DNA of 64,000 bases from Nitrosospira sp. Nl5 (GTDB lineage: Bacteria > Pseudomonadota > Gammaproteobacteria > Burkholderiales > Nitrosomonadaceae). Each line of letters opens with the position of its first letter. Positions within the stretch are counted from its first letter, which is position 1. The notes under the pieces were generated by a model. It was not told where the DNA came from, did not search any database, and saw only the letters and a list, made by a program, of their open reading frames with translations. This document shows, in pieces, positions 17,380 to 26,452 of the stretch. The position numbers and the translations under genes were made by a program. Location: positions 248,001 to 312,000 of the forward strand of contig NZ_FMVQ01000001.1 of assembly GCF_900102495.1 (NCBI RefSeq). Direction: 5' to 3'.

Positions 17380-18656
17380 AAAAACCCTGGCTGGAGGGCA
17401 TCGAAGTCGTTAACGCCGACACTTCCGCATCGACATGGAGCGGATGGCTGGAAACGTTCGTATTGACCGCTATCGTGATGGCCGCATCGTTCGTGACGCA
17501 GCAGCAGGACCCTTTCCGGTTGGGCGGCGGTTTTCCATGGCCGGTATTGGGTCCTTTGCTGGCCGGGTTACGCTATGGATTCGTTTACGGTTTCGTCAGT
17601 GCATTGCTTATCCTGGCGATATTGGGCGTGGCTATTGATCAGCAATGGCAAATCGCGTCCGAATTTCCGCTACCGTGGGCGCTCGGTGTTGTTGTCATGG
17701 CCATGGTGGCGGGAGAGTTTCGGGATATGTGGGGGCGCCGCTTGCACCGCCTGGAGGGCGCGTACCAGTACCGCGCGGAACGTCTTGAGGAATTTACCCG
17801 CAATTATCAGCTGCTGCGCTTATCCCATGATCGCCTGGAGCAAACCGTGGCGAATAGCGGGCTTTCGTTGCGTGAGGGCATCATGCATTTGCAATCGGCG
17901 CTTGATGGCGTCGATGGCGTCAATGGATTAACCGCGGCTTCTCTGCAAAAACTGCTTGAATTCGTGGCGGACTACGGCTCACTCACACAGGCATGCATCG
18001 TCGGCATACGGGGGGACCATATTGATACCACCGAGATTCTGGCGTGCGTCGGCGAAAAATTCACGATCGATGACAGCGACCCGGTATTGGGGGCCGCGTT
18101 TGAAAGTGGCGAGCTGGCGGCGGTAAACCTCCTCACCCAAAATGCGATAGATCAAAACCAGCTGCTGGCCGCTATTCCCGTGGCTGATTCAAGCGGTGAG
18201 ATCCACGCCATGCTGCTGATACGATCCATGCCATTTTTTGCGTTTCACGAAAACAACCTGAAACTGGTCGCGGTGCTCGTGGCGCATGGCGTCGATCACC
18301 TTCGTTTTGGCGCGGCCGCTTCCTCCAGCACACGTTTTATCAGCGCGTTTGAACGGATGTATCAGGATTTTAAAGAATTCAAGCTCGACGCAATGCTCCT
18401 GAGATTGTCAGGTGCATCGGCCGACGTTACGGGCGCTTATGAGAAGCTCAGGACTTCGATCCGCGCCATTGATCTGATCTGCATGGCCCGCGATAACGGC
18501 CAGCCAGTGATCTGGATCATGCTGCCTTTAACCGGTGCCGCGGAGGCACAGGTATGGATGCAACGGGCGGAGGGGGGGCTTGCGAAGGTGACAAGCGAGC
18601 TGTTAGCCATTGATCAAATCGATCCGCAAAGGATTCGTTCCCTGGAGATCCGCTGA
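17376..18656 (+). CDS. pelD: PelD: c-di-GMP-binding inner-membrane regulator of Pel synthesis
   Basis: 426 residues. Hydrophobic segments span about 25-118, followed by a helical linker, a GAF domain (about 165-310) and a degenerate GGDEF domain. The c-di-GMP inhibitory-site motif RxxD is present as R363-A-I-D366, and Arg397 lies where the third ligand-binding Arg is expected, so c-di-GMP binding should be intact. PelD activates polymer synthesis allosterically with PelE, PelF and PelG. It starts in an ATGA overlap with pelB. There is no room for a pelC gene between them. Confidence 0.93.
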   Translation: MKKPWLEGIEVVNADTSASTWSGWLETFVLTAIVMAASFVTQQQDPFRLGGGFPWPVLGPLLAGLRYGFVYGFVSALLILAILGVAIDQQWQIASEFPLPWALGVVVMAMVAGEFRDMWGRRLHRLEGAYQYRAERLEEFTRNYQLLRLSHDRLEQTVANSGLSLREGIMHLQSALDGVDGVNGLTAASLQKLLEFVADYGSLTQACIVGIRGDHIDTTEILACVGEKFTIDDSDPVLGAAFESGELAAVNLLTQNAIDQNQLLAAIPVADSSGEIHAMLLIRSMPFFAFHENNLKLVAVLVAHGVDHLRFGAAASSSTRFISAFERMYQDFKEFKLDAMLLRLSGASADVTGAYEKLRTSIRAIDLICMARDNGQPVIWIMLPLTGAAEAQVWMQRAEGGLAKVTSELLAIDQIDPQRIRSLEIR

Positions 18657-19753
18657 TGGTTCGCCCGCCCATGCTGTTGGGATTGGCGGCAGAGGTGCTG
18701 GCTGGCCTGCTGCTCTGGGTGGGCGGGAGCTACTGGATTGTGCTGGCCGCCGTCATGCTGCACGCTGTTTCATCCTATTATCTTGCGCGGGGTTTCTGGC
18801 AACTGCTGCCGCGCCGATATAAATTGCCCGCGCGGAGAAGCTTGGGTTTGTTGTTCATATTTTTATGGATGCTGCCGGTGCTCGGTGCGCTGGGACTGCT
18901 ATGGAGCGTTATCGGCGCCTTGAAACGCCCGCGCAGCCGTTCTTCACAAACCGTGAAAATCGTTGCCTTGCCTGAGCTGCCGTTCTCGCCACCCATCATT
19001 GTCCCCGTACCGCCCTACAGCCAGGGGGCGCTGCGCCAGATTGTGCATTTTGCCGAACGGCCATTGAAGCGGTTAAGAGCGGTAATGGCGACGCGGCATA
19101 TGCCGGCACGCGAGGCCATGATGGTGTGGTCAAAGGCGACCCGTGATCCCATCGATGACGTGCGGCTGCTGGCCTACGCCATGAAGGATGATAGCGAAAA
19201 AAAACTGACCGACCAGATCCGGGTATTGACCGAAGCGCTGCCTGGCGTTCCGGCTCGCATGCAGCACGGCTACCATAAGACAATCGCCGCGTTATGCTGG
19301 GAGATGGTATATCACCGTCTGGCGCAAGGCGCGGTCAGGCAGCACTGGTTGCAGACCTCCCGGCGCCATATGGAGCGTGTGCTTGGCCCAAGGATCGCCA
19401 CATCCGCACCGTCCGATTCCGATGCGTCCGCTATACCGGCTATCCCTGCCATGGCTGCCATTAACGATGACGATGCGCCCGCCGATTCGCCCGCCCATGC
19501 GAACGCCGACGCGGGCAGCTGGTTATTATATGGGCGGATTCTGCTGGATTCGGGTGATCTCGCGCCGGCGAGGGAGGCCTTCGCCAGCGCGCGGGCGGGG
19601 GGCGTGGATGAACAAAAGATCCTGCCGTGGCTTGCAGAGATCGCGTTCAATGAACGGAAATTTTCAGAAGTGAAGCGCTGTATGACGGCACTGACAAGGC
19701 CGGGAGAAAAGGGGCGGGAACTGGCGCAGGTGAAAGTATGGTGGAACAAGTGA
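18656..19753 (+). CDS. pelE: PelE: inner-membrane Pel synthase-complex protein
   Basis: 365 residues. Two hydrophobic regions (about 5-45 and 60-85) are followed by a cytoplasmic helical part with TPR-like features (LLDSGDLAPAREAFASARAG). An Ala/Asp/Pro-rich linker near residues 245-285 is low-complexity. PelE is poorly conserved and known mainly by position between pelD and pelF. Here it starts in a TGATG overlap with pelD and overlaps pelF by 16 bases. It forms the inner-membrane complex with PelD and PelG. The call rests on context and topology more than motif. Confidence 0.85.
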   Translation: MVRPPMLLGLAAEVLAGLLLWVGGSYWIVLAAVMLHAVSSYYLARGFWQLLPRRYKLPARRSLGLLFIFLWMLPVLGALGLLWSVIGALKRPRSRSSQTVKIVALPELPFSPPIIVPVPPYSQGALRQIVHFAERPLKRLRAVMATRHMPAREAMMVWSKATRDPIDDVRLLAYAMKDDSEKKLTDQIRVLTEALPGVPARMQHGYHKTIAALCWEMVYHRLAQGAVRQHWLQTSRRHMERVLGPRIATSAPSDSDASAIPAIPAMAAINDDDAPADSPAHANADAGSWLLYGRILLDSGDLAPAREAFASARAGGVDEQKILPWLAEIAFNERKFSEVKRCMTALTRPGEKGRELAQVKVWWNK

Positions 19754-21330
19754 ATAGTCCCGCCGGGACAGGCGTGGCACAGGCGGTGCCGGCAGTACAG
19801 GCCAGCGGCGCGGTGGCCGATATCGCATTGTTGCTCGAAGGCACTTACCCTTACATCCGCGGCGGTGTCTCGGCTTGGGTTCACCAGATCATCAGCGGCT
19901 TGCCGGAACTCACATTCGCCGTTATTTTTATCGGTGGCGAACAGAAAATGTATGGCGCCGCGCAGTATCAATTTCCACCCAACGTCACCCATGTTGAAAC
20001 GCACTATCTGCTGAATCCCGACAAACCGCATAAAGGAGGCGCGCGCAAGGGCAATCCCCGGGCTTTTTCGGAAATGGGCGAGTTGCATGCGCACATGCGG
20101 CAGCCCGGACAAATGTCCGGCGCGGACATGATGAAGGCGTTTGCCCGCCTGGGCTCCCGGGAGGGGGTCAGCGAAGAAGACTTTCTGTATAGCGAAGCTT
20201 CATGGAAGTACATTACCGAGCAGTACCGGGAACGTTGCACGGACCCTTCATTTGTCGATTATTTCTGGGCCATACGCGCCATGCATGCCCCCCTGTTCGT
20301 GCTGGCGGATATTGCCGCCGGCTTGCCCGAAGTCAGGGCAGTGCACGCTATTTCGACAGGTTATGCCGGATTGCTGGGCGCGATGATTCATTTGCGGCGC
20401 GGCATCCCGTTCCTGCTCACGGAGCATGGCATCTACACCAAAGAGCGGAAAATCGATTTATCCCAGGCAACCTGGATTCATGATTATAACGATGATGTTT
20501 GCAATACGCTGCACGATGAAATGGGATATATCCGGGGCCTCTGGATCAAATTCTACGAGCAGATCGGCCGCATGGCCTACGCGCAAGCATCACGCATCGT
20601 TACGTTGTATGAAGGCAATCGCCTACGGCAGATTGCGGATGGCGCAGCGCCGGAGAAAACGCGTGTCATCACCAACGGGATCAATTTGCAACGCTATCAG
20701 GGCGCGCTTGCAAAACGTCCCGAGGGAATTCCACCGGTCCTCGGGTTGATCGGCCGCGTGGTGCCCATCAAGGATATCAAAACATTTATCCGCGCATTGC
20801 GAATGCTGGTCAATGAGCGATCCGACGCGGAGGGATGGATTGTCGGGCCGGAAGATGAGGATCCCGCGTATGTCGCCGAATGCAAGGAACTGGTTACCAG
20901 TCTCGGTTTGACAGATCATGTCAAATTCCTGGGTTTTCAGAATGTGACCGAGATTCTTCCACAATTGGGCTTGACGGTCCTGACTTCAATCAGCGAAGCC
21001 CTGCCCTTGGTGGTGCTCGAGGCATTTGCCAGCGGCGTGCCATGCCTGGCAACGGATGTAGGCTCCTGCCGCGAACTCATCGAGGGCAGCGGCGATGAAG
21101 ACCGCGCGCTGGGCGCGGCCGGAAGCGTTGTTTTTATCGCAGATCCGGAAGGGACGGCAAAAGCGGCGCTGGAGTTGCTCAATAACACCGAACGCTGGCG
21201 CGCGGCGCAGCGGGCCGGTCTTGAACGCGTGAAGCGTTACTATGACGACAAGCTGATGTTTTCTTCCTATCGAAACCTGTATATGCAGTCGCTCACTGCC
21301 GCCGCGCAATCCAGCCCTGTTCGAATATGA
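19738..21330 (+). CDS. pelF: PelF: cytoplasmic GT4 glycosyltransferase of Pel synthesis
   Basis: 530 residues. The N-terminus LLLEGTYPYIRGGVSAWVHQ region and TEHGIYTKER are hallmarks of PelF, which polymerises the N-acetylgalactosamine-rich chain from UDP-sugar in the cytoplasm. The GT4 nucleotide-sugar motif EX7E is at Glu420 to Glu428 (EALPLVVLE), and the retaining GT-B fold is evident (GLIGRVVPIKDIKTF, then DHVKFLGF). There is no membrane span. Its 3' end overlaps pelG (ATGA). Confidence 0.95.
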   Translation: MVEQVNSPAGTGVAQAVPAVQASGAVADIALLLEGTYPYIRGGVSAWVHQIISGLPELTFAVIFIGGEQKMYGAAQYQFPPNVTHVETHYLLNPDKPHKGGARKGNPRAFSEMGELHAHMRQPGQMSGADMMKAFARLGSREGVSEEDFLYSEASWKYITEQYRERCTDPSFVDYFWAIRAMHAPLFVLADIAAGLPEVRAVHAISTGYAGLLGAMIHLRRGIPFLLTEHGIYTKERKIDLSQATWIHDYNDDVCNTLHDEMGYIRGLWIKFYEQIGRMAYAQASRIVTLYEGNRLRQIADGAAPEKTRVITNGINLQRYQGALAKRPEGIPPVLGLIGRVVPIKDIKTFIRALRMLVNERSDAEGWIVGPEDEDPAYVAECKELVTSLGLTDHVKFLGFQNVTEILPQLGLTVLTSISEALPLVVLEAFASGVPCLATDVGSCRELIEGSGDEDRALGAAGSVVFIADPEGTAKAALELLNNTERWRAAQRAGLERVKRYYDDKLMFSSYRNLYMQSLTAAAQSSPVRI

Positions 21331-22697
21331 CAAGCATCGGTTCCGAAATTCGCAAAATCCTGGAGCGCGACAGCTACTGGTCGGTATTGCGCGCCTATGG
21401 TTATGCAGGCTTGGTCAGCGGCGGCCCCTGGGTACTCTCCATCCTTAGCATCATGATGATCGGCATTCTTGCCGTTATTCTCGGCGTGGCCCAGAAGGAG
21501 GTGAATGCTTTTCAGATTTGTGTGACCTATCTGATGGCTGGTTCGTTAATCTGGACTGGCGGCATGCAACTGATGTTTACGCGTTTTGTTGCGGATCAGA
21601 CTTATGCGGGCCGCAGGGCGGAAGTACTGCCAAACCTGTTTGGCGTACTGCTGGTCACAATGGGGGGCGGTTTCGCGTGGGCCGCGCCTTTCATTTTCCT
21701 GTCTTTCTCGGGGCCGTTTTTTCAACAGTTATTGTTGCTGAGCAATTTCATTATTCTGAGCGGCCTGTGGATCAATCTGATTTTTCTATCGGGAATGAAA
21801 GCCTACCGCCTGATCGTCTGGACATTGGTCAGGGGTTATTCCGTTGGCATTGTCGTGGCGCTCCTGGCCTCTTCATGGGAACTGAACGGCTTGTTGCTGG
21901 GCGTGTTGATCGGTCATGGCTACCTGCTATTTTCGTTTCTGCACCACATCGTTCGCGAATACCCGGGACGCTCCCTGGTCAAATTTGATTTTCTCCACAA
22001 CCGCCGCAGTTTTTATACCCTGTTCGCGGTCGGCACGCTTTATTATCTGGCGATATGGGTCGATAAATTCATTTTCTGGTTTGTGCCGGTTACCTCCGAG
22101 GCCGTGATCGGTCCGCTGCGGGCATCCATCATTTACGACCTTCCCATTTTCCTGGCCTACCTGTTCATCCTGCCCGGCATGGCCGTATTTTTGGTGAGTA
22201 TGGAAGCCGATTTCGCCGAACAGCACGAACGCTTTTACCGCGCGGTCCGCGAAGGCGACACGCTTATGCATATCGAATACCGGCGGGACCGGATGGTATA
22301 TGCCGCGCGCCAGGGGATCTACGAGATTTTCAAGGTGCAGGGTTTAACGGTCGTGCTGTGCCTGCTATGGGGCAGAGAACTATTGCACGTGGTGGGTATT
22401 TCTCCGTTATATATCCATTTATTTTATATCGATGTCGTTGCCGTGAGTGTCCAGGTGTTGCTGATGGCGATACTCAACGTGCTTTTTTATCTCGACGCCC
22501 GCCGGGAAGTATTGATCATTACAGCATGTTTTTTTATCTCGAACCTGATATTCACCTTCGCCACATTGCATCTGGGCGCAGAGACCTTCGGTTACGGGTT
22601 CGCCGCCTCGGTGACGCTGTCGGCCTTTCTCAGCCTGTTTATCCTGTCACATAAATTCAACCGGCTGGAGTATGAAACGTTTATGTTGCAGAACTAG
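21327..22697 (+). CDS. pelG: PelG: multi-pass membrane protein of Pel export
   Basis: 456 residues, almost entirely hydrophobic, with about twelve predicted spans, related to Wzx/MOP flippases. The N-terminus SIGSEIRKILERDSYWSVL and SGGPWVLSI are characteristic of PelG. It is believed to carry the PelF product across the inner membrane together with PelD and PelE. Last gene of the operon; no pelC or porin follows. The next gene is a leftward acetyltransferase about 200 bases on. Confidence 0.93.
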   Translation: MTSIGSEIRKILERDSYWSVLRAYGYAGLVSGGPWVLSILSIMMIGILAVILGVAQKEVNAFQICVTYLMAGSLIWTGGMQLMFTRFVADQTYAGRRAEVLPNLFGVLLVTMGGGFAWAAPFIFLSFSGPFFQQLLLLSNFIILSGLWINLIFLSGMKAYRLIVWTLVRGYSVGIVVALLASSWELNGLLLGVLIGHGYLLFSFLHHIVREYPGRSLVKFDFLHNRRSFYTLFAVGTLYYLAIWVDKFIFWFVPVTSEAVIGPLRASIIYDLPIFLAYLFILPGMAVFLVSMEADFAEQHERFYRAVREGDTLMHIEYRRDRMVYAARQGIYEIFKVQGLTVVLCLLWGRELLHVVGISPLYIHLFYIDVVAVSVQVLLMAILNVLFYLDARREVLIITACFFISNLIFTFATLHLGAETFGYGFAASVTLSAFLSLFILSHKFNRLEYETFMLQN

Positions 22698-22905
22698 CGG
22701 ATGACCGCCGGTGAAGAATCGCAAACATGCCGATGAAATTCACCTCTCCCGCTATTCCTCCGCATAGAGCGTCATGATTCTGCTCCGAGATTCCTTCCGT
22801 ACCGTATTCATGGATGTCGACGAAATGGACGTTCTGCTGCCACCACAGAACTTTCGGTGGTTGCGCGGCACTAATCCGGCCTACTTCTGCTATTTCCACT
22901 GGGTA

Positions 22906-23412
22906 TCATGACCGATTCACATCGCGGCGGTATACCAGCAGCTCATACCCTGTGACCGACCAGTCGCGGTTCGGCTGCCTGACGTAGCCCAGTTTTTCAT
23001 AGAGCCGATGGGCATTGGACATGGGCGTCTCGGTTGATAACACCAGGGCGTTCAATCCCAGATTCTGCACGTGCCTCATGGCGTCGGTCAGAAGCTTTGC
23101 GGCGATACCCTGGCGCCTTGCTTCGGGGACAACCGCTAGCATCCGCACTTCAAGCTCATCAGGTTTAGCGATTTCGGCCCACTGGCTTCCATGCGCCGCG
23201 AGGGTCACGGTCGCAACGATCCTGCATTCCAGTTCCGCAACCAGCACCGTTGCGCCGGATATCCTCGCGGCCGCATCACGCAGCCGCGCAGCATACTTTT
23301 CGCTGATCAGGAATCCGTCCGCCCGGTACGCCCTCTCGGTTAATTCGCCGACAGTTGCCGCATCCCTTTCCTCAGCCACGCGTGTATTCAGTGCCAGTGC
23401 TTTGCCCTTCAT
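22906..23412 (-). CDS. GNAT family N-acetyltransferase
   Basis: 168 residues. The acetyl-CoA motif A is clear (LAVVPEARRQGIAAKLL, the R/Q-x-x-G-x-A loop), as is the GNAT C-terminal pattern MSNAHRLYEKLGYV. The substrate is not predictable. ATG 23412 is chosen over an ATG 51 bases upstream because the fold begins there. Stands alone, convergent with the pel operon. Confidence 0.8.
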   Translation of the reverse strand: MKGKALALNTRVAEERDAATVGELTERAYRADGFLISEKYAARLRDAAARISGATVLVAELECRIVATVTLAAHGSQWAEIAKPDELEVRMLAVVPEARRQGIAAKLLTDAMRHVQNLGLNALVLSTETPMSNAHRLYEKLGYVRQPNRDWSVTGYELLVYRRDVNRS

Positions 23413-23584
23413 CCCTCCGATGCTACCCCGGCTTGCGTCTGGCTGTCGAGATATCTCACACATGAGGAGATGGACAAATTCCAGGGGAACATAAGCCTCT
23501 CTTTCATATAAATAATATTTCTACGACTAAAGTGGCATGGTTATTGCTTAATTTGAGATAACACAACAGTTCGAGATAAAAATA

Positions 23585-23865
23585 ATGAAAGTTCGTTTCA
23601 GGAAACTTGCAAAGCGCCTTTGTTATCGGCCCGGCTGTCGCTGTTTGCATTGCAGCCGCACCCGCACGCGCGGGTTCGATGGATGTCAGTAAAATTAAAA
23701 TAACGAGTACGAATAATACCGGGATACAGGTTGCTGAGTTGATTGCTACCGAGACCAGGAACAGGTACCAACGCGGCACCGGGGGGAATGCTTGGCTTCT
23801 GCGCAGCACGCCGCAAATCGAAAAAAACAATAAAGAATAGGTGTTTACACCACGCTTCATCTTAG
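23585..23865 (+). pseudogene. Frameshifted relic of a secreted PEP-CTERM protein
   Basis: ATG 23585 starts a basic signal-peptide N-terminus (MKVRFRKLA). After one extra A it continues in the next frame as SAFVIGPAVAVCIAAAPARA, then VSKIKITSTNNTGIQVAELI. That segment resembles the first strands of discoidin-like domains in PEP-CTERM proteins. A second extra A after ATET shifts to GTGTNAAPGGMLGFCAARRK, a short Gly-hydrophobic-Arg tail like a sorting signal. Most of the domain is missing. A strong terminator follows directly, which supports a former gene. It could be a sequencing artefact only if both single-base shifts are errors. Confidence 0.5.
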
Positions 23866-23890
23866 GGCCCGCTGCACGCGGGCCTTTTTT
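23865..23890 (+). terminator. Rho-independent terminator
   Basis: Perfect stem GGCCCGC/GCGGGCC with loop TGCAC followed by TTTTTT. It lies right after the frameshifted secreted-protein relic and before the hydroquinone reductase gene. Confidence 0.9.
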
Positions 23891-24039
23891 CGTCGCCAGT
23901 GATACACGCGGGAGAACCCGGTTGCTTTTTCTGGAATCTATTGTTGTTATTTTCCTGAAAAGACGTTGTAATATGAACCAGTGACAACTTATGCATTGAA
24001 AAGAAATTTCGTACAGTTCCTGATTCCCGGAGAATCAAA

Positions 24040-25038
24040 ATGGGCTTATTGGTCAAGGGCAAGTGGGTCGATGAATGGTATGACACTACCGCAACTGGGG
24101 GCAGCTTCGTACGCACCAGCGCGCAGTTTCGCAACTGGATCACAGCCGACGGGAGCCCGGGACCTTCCGGAGATGGCGGTTTTCCCGCAGAGACGGGACG
24201 CTATCATCTGTACGTATCGCTGGCCTGTCCCTGGGCGCATCGCACGCTGATTTTTCGCGCCCTGAAAGGATTGAAGGGCATGATCGGTGTTTCGGTTGTC
24301 AATCCCTATATGGGTGAACACGGCTGGACATTCGAACAGGCCCCGGGTGTGGTGTACGACCTCGTGCATCAGGCGCATTATCTCTACGAAGTCTACCTGC
24401 GCGCCAATTCCGATTACACTGGACGGGTGACGGTGCCGGTGCTTTGGGATTTGCAGCGAGACACCATCGTCAGCAACGAATCGGGTGAGATTATCCGCAT
24501 GCTGAACGGCGCCTTCGACGGCGCAGGGGCGGCGGAAGGAGATTATGCGCCGGCGGCGCTGTTGCCGCAGATCGATGAGATCAATGCGCGTATCTATGAT
24601 AACGTCAACAACGGGGTGTACAAGGCGGGTTTCGCCACCAGCCAGGAGATCTACGAGAGTGCCGTGGCGACACTGTTCGAAACCCTGGACGAGCTTGAGC
24701 TACGTCTTTCCCGCCAACGTTATCTGGTGGGTGACCGCATTACCGAAGCTGACTGGCGGCTATTTACCACCCTGATTCGCTTCGATTCGGTTTACCACGG
24801 CCACTTCAAGTGCAACCTCAGGCGCCTGGTGGATTACCCGAACCTCTGGGGTTTTACCCGCGAGCTGTACCAATGGCCAGACGTAGCCGCGACAGTGAAT
24901 ATGCGCCACATCAAGGAGCATTACTACCGGAGTCACCCCACCATCAATCCCAACGGCATCGTGCCGGCGGGACCGATCCTGGATCTCGACCAGCCTCACG
25001 GCCGCGCGCGGTTGTCAGGATCGAGTCCGGCTTCATGA
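24040..25038 (+). CDS. yqjG: Glutathionyl-hydroquinone reductase (Xi-class GST)
   Basis: 332 residues. The N-terminal thioredoxin-like domain carries the catalytic Cys63 in the motif ACPWAHRT, and the C-terminal all-helical GST domain follows (RYLVGDRITEADWRLFTTL). These enzymes reduce glutathionyl-hydroquinones and related conjugates in the cytoplasm. Family-specific WTFEQAPG and HLYEVYLRANSDYTGRVTVP are present. The gene is followed after 10 bases by an FMN reductase, probably one operon dealing with quinone or redox stress. Confidence 0.92.
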   Translation: MGLLVKGKWVDEWYDTTATGGSFVRTSAQFRNWITADGSPGPSGDGGFPAETGRYHLYVSLACPWAHRTLIFRALKGLKGMIGVSVVNPYMGEHGWTFEQAPGVVYDLVHQAHYLYEVYLRANSDYTGRVTVPVLWDLQRDTIVSNESGEIIRMLNGAFDGAGAAEGDYAPAALLPQIDEINARIYDNVNNGVYKAGFATSQEIYESAVATLFETLDELELRLSRQRYLVGDRITEADWRLFTTLIRFDSVYHGHFKCNLRRLVDYPNLWGFTRELYQWPDVAATVNMRHIKEHYYRSHPTINPNGIVPAGPILDLDQPHGRARLSGSSPAS

Positions 25039-25048
25039 GGAGAGCGGC

Positions 25049-25609
25049 ATGATCAAAATTGCAATTATTATTGGAAGCACACGTCCGGGGCGGTTAGGTG
25101 AATCAGTCGCCCATTGGGTAAACGAGATCGCCCAAAAGCGCAGCGACGCCAGCTTTGAACTGGTGGATATCAAGGATTTCAACCTGCCGTTGCTCGACGA
25201 GCCCATGCCGCCTTCTCTGGGTAAATACAGTCAGGAGCATACCAAGGTCTGGGCGGCGAAGATTGATCCGTTTGACGCTTTCGTGTTCGTGACGCCTGAA
25301 TATAACCACGGGACTTCCGGCGCGCTCAAGAATGCGATCGATTTCCTGTATAAGGAATGGAACAACAAGGTCGCGGGTTTCGTCGGGTATGGCAGCGCGG
25401 GCGGAACGCGGGCAGTGGAGCAACTGCGGTTGATAATGGCCGAGCTACAGGTAGCTACGGTGCGCTCTCAGGTCATGCTTTCGCTTTTTACCGATTTCGA
25501 GAATATGAGCGTTTTCAAACCCGATCCGCGCAAAGAGCAGTCTCTCAACAGCATGCTGGATCAGTTGATTGCCTGGAGTACGGCATTGAAGACGGTGCGG
25601 CCGGCTTGA
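25049..25609 (+). CDS. NADPH-dependent FMN reductase / quinone reductase-like
   Basis: 186 residues of flavodoxin-like fold. GSTRPGRLGE near the N-terminus binds FMN phosphate, and TPEYNHGTSGALKNAIDFL and FVGYGSAGG complete the family pattern (azoreductase/chromate reductase group). It reduces flavins or quinones with NADPH. GAGGAG lies 7 bases before the ATG. Likely cotranscribed with the upstream hydroquinone reductase. Confidence 0.88.
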   Translation: MIKIAIIIGSTRPGRLGESVAHWVNEIAQKRSDASFELVDIKDFNLPLLDEPMPPSLGKYSQEHTKVWAAKIDPFDAFVFVTPEYNHGTSGALKNAIDFLYKEWNNKVAGFVGYGSAGGTRAVEQLRLIMAELQVATVRSQVMLSLFTDFENMSVFKPDPRKEQSLNSMLDQLIAWSTALKTVRPA

Positions 25610-25781
25610 TCCTATCTCGCCTGTTGTATCCGTTTGGAGCGGTGGTCCGCCGGATGACGCTGCGCTAACCCGGCCTGCGAATACTGTATGCCGCGAAAGA
25701 TTGCTCGCACTTCGCTTTCCCTGCGGTGCTTATTGGCCTGGTGTGCTTCGCACACCGCTAGCTCATCGGGGCCCGGATAAA

Positions 25782-25976
25782 TTATCTTTGCTTTGCCCAG
25801 AGCGGACCCCAGGCGCCACCGCCGCCACCCCAATTTTCCACCTCCGCCGAACGAACAAGCAATTTCCGATAGACGGGAAAAAGCCGTTTCGATCCCGTTT
25901 TATTCATTACTTCGTCTACGCGGTCGGCCAGAAAATACAGCACATGCGAACCGGCAAAACCAATAATTTTACGCAT
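25782..25976 (-). CDS. Possible small protein with Gly-rich end
   Basis: 64 codons from ATG 25976, with AAGG 12 bases upstream. It begins MRKIIGFAGSHVLYFLADRV and ends in a run of five glycines. No family was recognised. Codon positions look reasonable, but the ORF is short and isolated in a repeat-bearing spacer. Confidence 0.27.
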   Translation of the reverse strand: MRKIIGFAGSHVLYFLADRVDEVMNKTGSKRLFPVYRKLLVRSAEVENWGGGGGAWGPLWAKQR

Positions 25977-26018
25977 TTCAAACGCCTTCAAGATTTGTGG
26001 CTGCAGTTTGACAAGTTA

Positions 26019-26179
26019 GCAGCCTGTCAGACATGAAAGAAATAGGCTGCAAAAGCGTCTGGCTGGCCTATATTTCGCCGCTTTTTCGGACAATAGAATA
26101 ACTATTAGCCTTCAAAACCGTCAAAATCTATCTTCACCCAGCCACTTTTTCGCTTCGATTCTTCAAGTCCGAAGGCTGC
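26019..26179. repeat. MITE/REP-like element with inverted ends
   Basis: The ends GCAGCCTGTCAGAC (26019-26032) and GTCCGAAGGCTGC (26167-26179) are imperfect inverted repeats. The right 40 bases (26140-26179) match the reverse complement of 44046-44085 almost base for base. The left about 70 bases resemble 28039-28110, and a degenerate copy of the right end lies at 10325-10373. This is a dispersed non-coding family. Confidence 0.6.
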
Positions 26180-26217
26180 AAAAAAAAGGCCCGGCGCGGG
26201 ATCGCCGCGACCGGGCC
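26180..26217 (-). terminator. Rho-independent terminator (leftward)
   Basis: Read leftward, GGCCCGG (26217-26211) and CCGGGCC (26194-26188) form a stem closing an inner GC-rich hairpin, followed by TTTTTTT (26187-26181). It sits about 235 bases after the stop of the ATP-grasp gene. Confidence 0.8.
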
Positions 26218-26452
26218 ATCCCCCTTGTAGGGGAGTGGTCCCCATCTCACTCTCATGCATAACTCGTGCCAGTTATCCGTCAGTTAGAAAAATTACGTTG
26301 AATTACAGACGGTTGCAGATACCGATTTGCCTGGTTTTCTTGCTGACGCTTGTCCTGCCAGGCTAACTGTAAAGATTCTCGTCATTAACGCCCTTTTAAA
26401 ATGATGCTTCAGCTGATTCCGTTGCCACCACTGCCGCGCGCGAACCTTGTAT

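Larger units (their letters stand above)
25610..26452. other. Long spacer with repeat element and terminator
   Basis: About 840 bases with no firm gene. It holds one weak small ORF, the inverted-repeat-bounded element at 26019-26179, and the terminator of the leftward ATP-grasp gene. The remainder shows nothing recognisable. Confidence 0.6.
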
